From positions 1-19,082 of the forward strand of contig DASYSA010000236.1 of assembly GCA_036003885.1 (NCBI GenBank): a stretch of DNA of 19,082 bases, in the 5' to 3' direction. Below are positions 7,683-15,665 of this stretch, one piece after another. Under the pieces are notes generated by a model, which did no database searches, had not been told where the DNA came from, and worked only from the letters and a program-made list of their open reading frames with translations. The stretch's first letter is position 1, and every line of letters starts with the position of its first letter. This stretch comes from DASYSA01 sp036003885 (GTDB taxonomy: Bacteria > Acidobacteriota > Blastocatellia > UBA7656). A program made the translations under genes and the position numbers.

Positions 7683-8721
7683 TTATCGATTCGATAATTC
7701 GATATCGACACCAGGTTCGGGTTTCAGCAGCTCCACAGCTCCTCGAGTCAACAACAGCTGTCGGAGAACTTCGGCGCGCTCGTCAGCTCTCCGAGCACGG
7801 CGCGCAAAACGATCTGACATCTGATCCTGGCTTCTCTTTCTGCATTCGATCAGCGATCCTCTGTAGCAGAGCCACATTCTCTTCCAGGGTGCGAAGGGCG
7901 GCCCAGAGCGCATCTTCAACGGCATCCGCTTGTCCGCCGAGCAAATTCTCAGAGGAATAAGCGTGGCCGACACGACACCTGAACCGAAGCAAGCGTTCAT
8001 CATCTATTTCCCACAATACGCCATGGCACTCTGGACACGTGAAACGAGAAGGTGTGCCCGGCCTGTCATATTTGTGCATCGATTCGAAATCAAGTTCGGC
8101 GATGTCAGATTCCGTTTCCAACTGTTCTGACTCAGGCCCGCCTCTTTCCTCAACCCGTTCCCTGGTAAGACGCGCCAAAACGGATGCGATACCCGACACT
8201 GGCAAGATATAGTCTGCATCCAGGCTTTCAATCGCATTGGCGGGCATTCCAGGATAGAGAGCCTCTTCAGGGTCTTGAATGATGGCGATCCCGCCTTGCT
8301 TCTTAATCGCGATAAGTCCGGCGCTCCCGTCATCAAGAGTTCCGGAAAGTATAATGCCCATTACTCTATTGCCATAAGCTCGCGCTGCCGTTCGAAAGAG
8401 GGGATCTATCGACGGACGGCGCCGGTTTTCCTTCGGGCCACGCACAAGCCGCAGGTACCCGCGCTTCACCAGCAAATGATTATCAGGTGGAGCGACATAT
8501 ATGTGCCCATTCTGAATCTGCTCTTTGTCCTTCGGGTGGAATGCCGGTAATGGTCCGGCTCGAGTCAGTAGTTGTGGTAGAACGCTGAAGCCATCGGGGG
8601 GAACGTGCAAGACCACAAAGACTGCCGCTGTCAAATCCGCTGGAAGATGTCTTACCAACGTGGTAAGCGCCTCAACTCCACCTGCGGAGGCTCCAATCAC
8701 GATGATGTCACGAGTAGCCAT
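7683..8721 (-). pseudogene. CheB-type methylesterase domain protein with apparent 3' frameshift
   Basis: The start is ATG 8721 (MATRDIIVIG), preceded by AAGG. The CheB catalytic domain is intact: S12 in GASAGG, H39 in VLHVPP, and D131 in LSGTLDDGSAG are the expected triad. There is no N-terminal receiver domain. After a linker comes a zinc-ribbon-like segment (C229-PE-C232, and C249-RVG-H253), then a helical tail. The uninterrupted frame ends at 7783 as a short nonsense-like tail (VRSFCAPCSES). The neighbouring frame, entered at about 7812-7845, continues in the family's style (QMSDRFARRARRADERAEV, LRQLLL) to TAA at 7683-7685. Removing one base there gives about 345 residues. It may be a true mutation, a sequencing or assembly error, or programmed frameshifting. 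The catalytic domain precedes the break, so the product could still be active. No CheR or MCP gene is nearby. Confidence 0.8.
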
Positions 8722-8875
8722 AAGTCCCTTTACAGAAAACACGGTGCTGGCGCAAGAACGCTTGCCAGGGCTTCGTCGAACTGAGCTGCCGAATCAACGT
8801 TGGTGAGCGATCCGTGAATTCTACTCGGCGTCCGGGTAAGGCTATATTACCAAAAGCGCTCACGGAGATAAACTC

Positions 8876-8910
8876 AATCGCCGGCCCACTCGCACCGCGA
8901 CCGGGCGATT
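8876..8910 (-). terminator. Hairpin after the UdgX-like gene, probable terminator
   Basis: AATCGCC and GGCGATT at the two ends pair perfectly, and further G/C pairs extend the stem with a small bulge. It begins six bases after the stop codon of the minus-strand glycosylase gene. A T-rich GAGTTTAT follows on the minus strand. It separates that gene from the CheB/kinase unit. Confidence 0.45.
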
Positions 8911-8915
8911 AATAA

Positions 8916-9617
8916 CTATTCCGGCTCCAGAAGTACGCGCCCAACTCTCTTGAGGTCGTCTATAAACCTCTGCATGTCTCGTCGTCGCGTTTCGTCATCG
9001 GGCGCTCGCAAGACCGATGAGGGGTGAACAGTCGCCATCACAAAAGGGGCAAGCGGAGATTCAACGAATTGGCCTCGCTGCAGGGTTACTTTGAACTGTT
9101 TTCCAAGCAGGGCCTGGGCTGCAGTTGCTCCGAGACACAGGATGACCCGCGGCTTGACTACCGCGATCTCCGCCTCCAGCCACGGCTTACAGGCACGTAC
9201 CTCTATGGAGTTGGGCTTTTTGTGGATCCGACGTTTTCCGCGAGGCTCGAATTTGAAATGTTTCACCACATTAGTGACATATACTAGTTCGCGATCGATT
9301 CCTGCGGCAGCGAAGGCCTGATCAAGTAGCTTTCCGGCGGGTCCCACGAAAGGCCGGCCAGCCAGGTCTTCTTCGTGACCGGGCTGCTCTCCAACTGCCA
9401 AAAGTGCAGCGCGACGGTTACCTTCCCCGAAGACGGTTTGGGTGGCTGGCTCCCACAAGTCACATGCCTTACAATCGGCGGCCGCCTCGCGGAGCAGCCT
9501 GAGGCTCGCCCGCTTCGGAACGAGCGCCTGAGCAGAATCGACTCGCTCGCTCCGCTTGTCCATTTCCCGTCCCATTGAACCGCCCCCATGCTTTGACCGC
9601 TGAAACCGATTTCTCAT
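8916..9617 (-). CDS. UdgX-type uracil-DNA glycosylase superfamily protein
   Basis: The 233-residue frame belongs to the family-4-like, Fe-S-containing branch of the uracil-DNA glycosylase superfamily. Motif A is GEQPGHEEDLAGRPFVGPAGKLLD (from residue 76) and motif B is HPSSVLR (H198). C49, C52, C143 and C161 are candidate cluster ligands. The decisive feature is KRRIH at residues 128-132, preceded by VTNVVKHFKF: this loop is the hallmark of UdgX, in which the histidine (here H132) attacks the sugar after uracil removal and leaves the protein covalently joined to the DNA. The known role in mycobacteria is tight, covalent capture of uracil-containing DNA, with later repair depending on recombination. 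The ATG at 9617 lacks a ribosome binding site; ATGs at 9575 or 9563 are likely alternatives, since the first 20-30 residues are not conserved in style. It is a single gene with a hairpin after its stop. Confidence 0.9.
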   Translation of the reverse strand: MRNRFQRSKHGGGSMGREMDKRSERVDSAQALVPKRASLRLLREAAADCKACDLWEPATQTVFGEGNRRAALLAVGEQPGHEEDLAGRPFVGPAGKLLDQAFAAAGIDRELVYVTNVVKHFKFEPRGKRRIHKKPNSIEVRACKPWLEAEIAVVKPRVILCLGATAAQALLGKQFKVTLQRGQFVESPLAPFVMATVHPSSVLRAPDDETRRRDMQRFIDDLKRVGRVLLEPE

Positions 9618-10210
9618 ATATACTGCCTTCTGGTTTTCAAGCCGGCAAGGGAACTCGCAATGATGGAATGCAGAAGCACAAGAGATGCGTTGTTACCGAA
9701 CGGAACGAGATACTCTGTCCACACCAGGACGTAGCTCTTACAGTCCTTTGAACGCGTACGATCGATTCCAGGATCGGCACTGCGAAACAACCCATCGCCT
9801 CCCCCTGTAGAATTATCGTTGTTGCAAACCGGGGTAAAGCGGCTTATGATTCCCCGTGCATAGGAAAAGGTGGATCTGGGGCATAAGCGAGTACGGTCCA
9901 CTTTGAATTCAGTGCCTGCGATTAGGTCTCATCGCCGCGACATTTGAGCTGTTCCTTCGCTCCCACTACTGGTTCTTACAAGCTCCCTCTGTGCTCCGCC
10001 GTTGTTGGCTCGGGATGGATAACTTTGTGACGTCGATCTCGGTCCACAAATCCGCTCCCTGAACGACGCCCCTGTTGAGACTCGCTTATCTCTGGACAGG
10101 CGGGGTGTCGCTCGTTTAAGTCCATTCGTGACGTCAAGAGGACATTGTGGACGCGGTCGAGACAAGTTCGGGAACTGCGGAGAGTAGGCGAACCCTACAT
10201 TGGTTGTGAG
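9618..10210. other. Long divergent spacer without a recognisable gene
   Basis: Nearly 600 bases separate the minus-strand UdgX-like gene from the first kinase of the plus-strand cluster. The open frames here (for example minus-strand 9614-9901 and 9929-10165) have unstructured, low-coding-quality translations. I found no tRNA, no long inverted repeat and no convincing promoter pair, although both flanking units must have promoters here. It may also hold an untranslated leader or a small RNA that I cannot recognise. Confidence 0.45.
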
Positions 10211-11824
10211 ATGAATATGGCCAAGAAATCCGAGGATGATCTACAACATGAGATTCGGGAGCCGCGGAGCCAACTCGACCTGGCCAATCAATCGAAGGCC
10301 GCGGTCGGGATTACACGCGAGGCGCCTGAGGTAGACAGCTCACTTGCCTTTGGGAGCGAAGAGACGTTCCGCCTGTTGCTTGAAGCGGCTCCGGACGCCA
10401 TGGTGATTGTAGACCGCACCGGCAAGATCCTTCTGATTAATTCGCAGACCGAGAAATTGTTCGGCTATGCGCGCAAAGAGCTAGTGGGCCTTCAGATCGA
10501 GATCCTCGTGCCAGAGCGATTCCGGGCGGCCCATCCGGGACACCGCCTTGGGTATTTCGCGGAGACCCGCGTGCGGGCAATGGGCGCTGGCCTCGAACTG
10601 TACGGGTTGAGGAAGGACGGCAGCGAGTTCCCGGTGGAGATCAGTCTTAGCCCCCTGGTGACAAAAGACGAGCTGCTGGTGACCAGTGCGATCAGGGACA
10701 TAACTGATCGCAAGAGGGCCGAGGAGAAGTTTCGCGGGCTGTTGGAGTCAGCGCCTGATGCAATGGTTATTGTTGACAGGCAAGGCGAAATTGTACTGGT
10801 GAACTCGCGAACCGAAGAACTGTTCGGCTATCAACGGCAGGAGCTGCTTGGAAAGCCAATGGAGATGCTGGTGCCTGAGCGCTTTCGAGACAACCATACC
10901 AAACATCGAGATGGCTACTTCGTAGAGCCCAGGGTTCGACCACTGGGCGCCGGCCTCGAGCTATTTGGGCTGCGCAAGGACGGCAGCGAGTTTCCGGTGG
11001 AGATCAGCCTCAGCCCGCTGCAGACCGAGGAAGGCATCCTGGTGAGCAGTTCCATCCGTGACATTACTGAGCGCAAGCGCTTCGAGACCGCGCTGCAGGA
11101 AAAGAACGCGGAGCTCGAGAACGCCAACCTGGCCAAGGATCGGTTTCTGGCGACCATGAGCCATGAGTTGCGGACTCCTCTCAACGCAATCATAGGATTC
11201 ACCGGAACGCTGCTCTTGAGACTGCCCGGCCCGCTGACAACTGATCAGGAGAAACAGCTTCAAACTGTTCAGTCCAGCGGAAGGCATCTGCTCTCTCTTA
11301 TCAACGACCTTCTTGATCTCGCGAAGATTGAATCGGGCAAAGTAGAGCTTAGACTGGAGCCCGTATTCTGCCAGAGTATCCTGGAAGAAGTTTGCACAGC
11401 CCTTCGGCCTATCGCGTTAGCCAAGGGTCTGACATTCGAGGTGGTCGATTCCAGCGAAGACCTCGTCGTTTTGACCGACCGGCGTGCATTGAGTCAAATA
11501 CTCCTCAATCTCACGAACAACGCCATCAAGTTCACGGATGCAGGCGGAATTCGGTTGGAGATCGTCCAGCGTTTGTCGGAGGATCAAAAGATAACTGAGA
11601 TCAGCGTATTCGATACCGGTGTCGGCATCCGGAGTGAAGATCAGTCGAGGCTCTTTCAAGCCTTCGCTCAATTGGAGCCGGCGTCCACGGTTCGTCGCTA
11701 TGAGGGTACAGGGCTTGGATTACATCTAAGCCAGAAACTGGCCAAACTGCTCTCGGGACAAATCATGTTCACGAGCGAGCGAGGGAAGGGGAGCAAGTTT
11801 ACCCTGGAGCTCAGGGAGGGGTGA
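10211..11824 (+). CDS. Sensor histidine kinase with two tandem PAS domains (PAS-PAS-HisKA-HATPase_c)
   Basis: A TTG at 10145 would start a longer form; I prefer ATG 10211 (MNMAKKSEDDLQ), giving 537 residues, because the extra N-terminus is arginine-rich and unlike the rest. A short coiled-coil-like lead is followed by two PAS domains (about 51-168 and 173-290) that are obvious duplicates, sharing the block GLRKDGSEFPVEISLSPL. Each ends in an IRDIT-DRKR or IRDIT-ERKR linker. Then come HisKA with H318 in LATMSHELRTPLN, and an ATPase domain with NLTNNAIKF, VFDTGVGI and GTGLGLHLS. There is no receiver domain and no membrane segment, so this is a soluble sensor that must pass phosphate to another protein. 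The receiver-only gene starts three bases after its stop, making that protein the obvious partner. Ligand or cofactor of the PAS domains cannot be read from sequence. Confidence 0.88.
   Translation: MNMAKKSEDDLQHEIREPRSQLDLANQSKAAVGITREAPEVDSSLAFGSEETFRLLLEAAPDAMVIVDRTGKILLINSQTEKLFGYARKELVGLQIEILVPERFRAAHPGHRLGYFAETRVRAMGAGLELYGLRKDGSEFPVEISLSPLVTKDELLVTSAIRDITDRKRAEEKFRGLLESAPDAMVIVDRQGEIVLVNSRTEELFGYQRQELLGKPMEMLVPERFRDNHTKHRDGYFVEPRVRPLGAGLELFGLRKDGSEFPVEISLSPLQTEEGILVSSSIRDITERKRFETALQEKNAELENANLAKDRFLATMSHELRTPLNAIIGFTGTLLLRLPGPLTTDQEKQLQTVQSSGRHLLSLINDLLDLAKIESGKVELRLEPVFCQSILEEVCTALRPIALAKGLTFEVVDSSEDLVVLTDRRALSQILLNLTNNAIKFTDAGGIRLEIVQRLSEDQKITEISVFDTGVGIRSEDQSRLFQAFAQLEPASTVRRYEGTGLGLHLSQKLAKLLSGQIMFTSERGKGSKFTLELREG
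10361..11087 (+). repeat. Internal tandem duplication of the PAS-coding segment (363-base period)
   Basis: The segment encoding the first PAS domain recurs 363 bases (121 codons) later, in frame. For example, TGGGCGCTGGCCTCGA at 10581 corresponds to TGGGCGCCGGCCTCGA at 10944. Similarity is high at the protein level and clearly visible at the DNA level, suggesting a duplication younger than the PAS families themselves. Confidence 0.75.
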
Positions 11825-11827
11825 TCG

Positions 11828-12640
11828 ATGGCAGCGCGGATACTGCTCATAGAGGACAACGCTACAAACCTGGAGTTGATGGTATATCTACTCCAGGCAT
11901 TCGGCTATTCTCCCATTTGCGCTCGCGACGGTGAAGAGGGTCTGGAGGTCGCGCGGCGAGAGAGCTTCAGCCTCATTGTCTGCGACATCCAGATGCCCAC
12001 GATTGACGGATTTGAAGTTGCGCTTCGGCTCAGGAGTGACCCGGCGACAAGCAAAATCCCTTTGATCGCCGTCACCGCGCTCGCGATGGTTGGCGACAGA
12101 GACAGGGTGCTTGCGGCGGGCTTCGATGGGTATGTCGCCAAACCGATCGCTCCTGATGAGTTCGTCGCACAGATCGAGCGATTCATCAGGGAGGACGAAC
12201 GAGGCGCGCGCCGTTCGCCCGAGACCTTGTCGGACCATCAGGAGAAGCCGGACAGTAAACGAAGGTTGAGAATACTCGTGGTGGATGATAGAGCGACGAA
12301 TAGGGATCTGGCGCAAAGCATCCTCCAACCTTCTGGCTATGACGTCGTCGTTGCCGGCGGAATGCAAGAGGGTCTTGCCAGAGCTAAACAAACGCTTCCA
12401 GATCTGATTCTGTCCGACGTCTCCATGGCTCGGGGTAGCGGTTATGAGTTCATAGGTCTGGTCAAGGAAGATCCCGAGTTGAAGGATATACCGTTCATCT
12501 TCATTACCTCAACGATGATGGATGACGCGGACAGAGAGCGGGGGCTGGCCCTGGGGGCCAACAGATTTCTTTTCCGGCCGACCGAGCCCTTAACGCTACT
12601 GGCAGAGATCCAAGCGTGCCTGACAGGGAGCCGAAGATGA
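11828..12640 (+). CDS. Double receiver-domain protein (REC-REC), no output domain
   Basis: This 270-residue protein consists of two response-regulator receiver domains and a short linker. REC1 (about 4-122) has D10, phosphoacceptor D53 in VCDIQMPTIDG, T83 and K105, the full active-site set. REC2 (about 147-267) keeps acidic D153/D154 and D197 (LSDVSMARGSG), but the usual MP after the aspartate is MA and the conserved lysine is replaced by R250 (FLFRPTEP). REC2 may therefore be weakly active or non-phosphorylated, acting in binding. No DNA-binding, enzymatic or Hpt domain is present. GGGAGGGG lies six bases before the ATG, and the start is three bases after the upstream kinase stop, so translation is probably coupled. 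It likely takes phosphate from the upstream kinase and relays it or acts by protein contacts. Confidence 0.88.
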   Translation: MAARILLIEDNATNLELMVYLLQAFGYSPICARDGEEGLEVARRESFSLIVCDIQMPTIDGFEVALRLRSDPATSKIPLIAVTALAMVGDRDRVLAAGFDGYVAKPIAPDEFVAQIERFIREDERGARRSPETLSDHQEKPDSKRRLRILVVDDRATNRDLAQSILQPSGYDVVVAGGMQEGLARAKQTLPDLILSDVSMARGSGYEFIGLVKEDPELKDIPFIFITSTMMDDADRERGLALGANRFLFRPTEPLTLLAEIQACLTGSRR

Positions 12641-12737
12641 AGAGCCGCGGCGCGCCACCCGAGTTGCCGCCGGGCGTGTGCAAGCACTTTCATATATGCC
12701 CCTGGACCAGGAACCTTCGAGTTGTGAGGATGAGATA

Positions 12738-15653
12738 TTGGCTACAATTTTGATCGTTGACGACCGCCCGCTCAATCGTGAGTATCTTGTAACATTGCTG
12801 GGTTACAAAGGGTACCGGCTGTTGGAAGCCGCGGACGGCGTTGAGGCGCTGGACGTAGTACGGAACGAATCTCCCGACCTGGTTATCGCCGACATCCTGA
12901 TGCCAACCATGGATGGCTACGAATTTGTCCGCCAGTTACGGACCTCCCCTGATATCGCCGCAACCAAGGTTATATTTTATAGCGCCCATTTCCTGGAGCG
13001 CGAGGCGCGAGCCCTTGCACAATCCTGCGGAGTCACTCACATCCTGACCAAGCCCAGCCCGCCTGATGTAGTGCTGAAAGTCGTGGAAGCTGCCCTGGGT
13101 ATGGCCGCTAAGCCGCTGGCCCAGCCGCCGGTTGAAGAGTTCGATCGCGGGCATCTGCGCTTGCTGACAGACAAACTGTCGCAGAAGACCGATGAGTTGA
13201 GAGCAACAAATCTCAGACTCACCGCCCTGATGGAGCTGAACGAGCAACTGTCCACTGAGCGAGATCCACTTCAACTGGCTCAGAAATACTGCCACGAAGC
13301 ACGCGAGATCATAGGCGCGAAATACTCGGCCGTGGGCATCCTCAATGAGGATGGCCGCACATTGCGCCAACTCTACGCCAGCGGTTTGAACATCGACACC
13401 GCGAGACGACTCTTTGCCACCCCGACTTACGAGGCGGCGTTGGGCTCGATTGTTAGAGACAGGCATTCGGTGCGATTGCGAGGTCTCACCGGGCAGACGG
13501 AAGAGATTGGCCCGCCCGGCAGCTTCCCGATTCGGTCGGCCCTCGGAGGTCCTCTCACGTCGTCAGCCCGCGTCTACGGCTGGCTTGCACTCCTGGACAA
13601 GCTGGGCGCGGAGGAGTTCGACGAGGAAGATGAACGACTGGCTGTAACCTTCGCGTCGCAACTGGCTGTTGCCTACGATAACGCGCGGCTCTATGCAGAG
13701 GCTCGCGACCATTGCGAGGCTCTGGAGACGGAAGCGTCTCACCGAAAAAGGGCGGAGGAGGCCCAGGTCCGCCTGGCCGCGATTTTGGAGGCGACCCCGG
13801 ACTTTGTCGCCACCTTTAATCAGCAGGGGGAACACGCTCTCTACATCAATGAAGCCGGCCGCAGGATGATTGGCGCCGAGAGCGCAGACCTGGCAGCGAT
13901 GCGGATATCGGATTTCATGCCGGGCTGGGCTTATGAGCTGGTTCGAAAAGAAGGCATACCCACGGCGATCCGCAATGGCGCCTGGAGCGGTGAGTCAGCG
14001 TTGCGTGACCGACTCGGACGCGGCATTCCAGTCTCCCAGGTCATCCTCGCTCACAAGACCTCGAGTGGATCTGTGGAATACCTCTCGACTGTAGCCCGCG
14101 ACATCAGCGACCGTAAGCGGGCTGAGGAATCCCTGCGCGAGGCCGAAGAAAAGTACCGGAGCATTTTTGAGAATGCAGTAGAAGGGATATTTCAGAGCAC
14201 CTTATCCGGAGACTTCATTACCGCTAATCCGGCGATGGCTCGGATCCTCGGGTTCGACTCGCCTTTCGAGTTGCTCGACAGCACGAGAGATAAAGAACGC
14301 CAGCTCCACGTCGAACCGGAGCGTCGAACGGAGATGATCCGTCTGCTCGAGCTGAACGGAAAAGTCGACGGTATGGAGATCTCTCTATACCGCAGGGACG
14401 GCAGCCGAATTCTGGTGTCGGAGAGCGCGCGGGCCATTCGCGGCATCAACGGAAGCATCCTGTACTACCAGGGGATCATTGAGGACATCTCCGAACGCAA
14501 GGACCTGGAGCAACAGCTCCTCCAGGCGCAGAAAATGGAAGCGGTGGGGAGACTGGCCGGCGGCGTCGCCCACGATTTCAACAACCTTCTGACTGCCATC
14601 ATAGGTTATGGCCAATTGTCTCTCGCGAACGTAGCCGTCGACGATCCAACCCACACCAACATTCAAGAGATCATCGCCGCCGGCGAACGCGCAGCCTCTC
14701 TTACGCGTCAACTCCTTACCTTCAGCCGAAAGCAGGTTCTTCAGCCGGCCATTGTCGACCTGAACAGGATAATCTCAGAAACAAGAAGGATGCTCCAGCG
14801 CCTGATAGGCGAGGACATCAGCATTGTAAATCTGACCGACCCCTTGCTCGGCAGCGTGAAAGCCGATCCGGGGCAGATCGAACAGGTTATCCTCAATCTC
14901 GCAATCAATGCCCGCGACGCCATGCCTCATGGAGGAAAGCTCACGATCGAAACATACAACGCCGAGGTCGACGAAGCCTACGCCTGCTCACATCCCGGAG
15001 TAGCTCCGGGTCCCTACGTGGTGCTGACCGTCACCGACACTGGGTGTGGAATGAACGCCGACGTGAAGTCCCACATATTCGAGCCCTTCTTCACTACGAA
15101 GGAGGCGGGAAAAGGCACTGGTCTCGGGCTGTCGACGGTGTATGGCATTGTCAAGCAGAGTTCCGGCGACGTGGTCGTTTTTAGTGAACCCGGTATGGGA
15201 ACGAGCTTTAAGATCTACCTGCCCAGGTTGGTCGACTCCTCGGTTCCAGAAGTACGAAGCCGCGAAGACGACTCTATCCCGCGGGGATCCGAGACCATCC
15301 TCCTTACCGAAGATGAGCAAATTGTCCGCGAAGTGGCGTCGCACGTCCTTCGAGAACTGGGCTACACCGTACTCGAAACATCCGGAGGAAAAGAAGCCCT
15401 CGCTGTCGCGGGGCAATACATCGGCAAGATTGAACTGCTGTTAACGGATGTCGTGATGCCTGGTATGAACGGTAACGAATTGGCCGGCCGAATCAAAGCA
15501 ATGCGCCCCGATACCAAAGTCCTCTTTTGTTCGGGCTACACCGACGACGCTATCGTGCACCTCGGCGTGCTCGACCGCACCATTGCTTTCCTGCAAAAGC
15601 CATTCGCCCCCAGCTCGCTGGCCCGCAGGGTCCGCGAAGTGCTTGATGAGTGA
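12738..15653 (+). CDS. Multidomain hybrid histidine kinase: REC-GAF-PAS-PAS-HisKA-HATPase_c-REC
   Basis: Three starts are possible in one frame: GTG 12678, ATG 12696 and TTG 12738. I favour the TTG because GAGG lies eight bases upstream and the receiver fold begins at once (LATILIVDDRPLN); it gives 971 residues. From that start: REC1 at about 2-120 with D52 (VIADILMP) and K105; a helical linker; a GAF domain at about 165-320; PAS1 at about 345-460; PAS2 at about 470-590 with an RDISDRKR-type linker; HisKA with H612 in LAGGVAHDFNNLL, the NtrB-like H-box; an ATPase domain with NLAINARDAM, DTGCGM and GKGTGLGLSTV; and REC2 at about 852-970 with D904 (LLTDVVMPGMNG) and K954. An N-terminal receiver lets upstream proteins control the kinase. 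It has no membrane segment. It closes the cluster begun at 10211 and is the likely downstream node of the relay. Confidence 0.88.
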   Translation: MATILIVDDRPLNREYLVTLLGYKGYRLLEAADGVEALDVVRNESPDLVIADILMPTMDGYEFVRQLRTSPDIAATKVIFYSAHFLEREARALAQSCGVTHILTKPSPPDVVLKVVEAALGMAAKPLAQPPVEEFDRGHLRLLTDKLSQKTDELRATNLRLTALMELNEQLSTERDPLQLAQKYCHEAREIIGAKYSAVGILNEDGRTLRQLYASGLNIDTARRLFATPTYEAALGSIVRDRHSVRLRGLTGQTEEIGPPGSFPIRSALGGPLTSSARVYGWLALLDKLGAEEFDEEDERLAVTFASQLAVAYDNARLYAEARDHCEALETEASHRKRAEEAQVRLAAILEATPDFVATFNQQGEHALYINEAGRRMIGAESADLAAMRISDFMPGWAYELVRKEGIPTAIRNGAWSGESALRDRLGRGIPVSQVILAHKTSSGSVEYLSTVARDISDRKRAEESLREAEEKYRSIFENAVEGIFQSTLSGDFITANPAMARILGFDSPFELLDSTRDKERQLHVEPERRTEMIRLLELNGKVDGMEISLYRRDGSRILVSESARAIRGINGSILYYQGIIEDISERKDLEQQLLQAQKMEAVGRLAGGVAHDFNNLLTAIIGYGQLSLANVAVDDPTHTNIQEIIAAGERAASLTRQLLTFSRKQVLQPAIVDLNRIISETRRMLQRLIGEDISIVNLTDPLLGSVKADPGQIEQVILNLAINARDAMPHGGKLTIETYNAEVDEAYACSHPGVAPGPYVVLTVTDTGCGMNADVKSHIFEPFFTTKEAGKGTGLGLSTVYGIVKQSSGDVVVFSEPGMGTSFKIYLPRLVDSSVPEVRSREDDSIPRGSETILLTEDEQIVREVASHVLRELGYTVLETSGGKEALAVAGQYIGKIELLLTDVVMPGMNGNELAGRIKAMRPDTKVLFCSGYTDDAIVHLGVLDRTIAFLQKPFAPSSLARRVREVLDE

Positions 15654-15665
15654 CTATCCCATCTC

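Noticed and set aside
9614..9901. Minus-strand 95-codon frame upstream of the UdgX-like gene
   Set aside because: There is no ribosome binding site, no recognised motif, and it runs into the start of the UdgX-like gene in another frame.
12637..12753. A 38-codon ORF whose ATG overlaps the stop of the REC-REC gene (ATGA) and whose stop lies just inside the next kinase gene
   Set aside because: The arrangement would suit translational coupling to the TTG start at 12738, but the peptide has no recognisable feature and chance ATGA overlaps are common.
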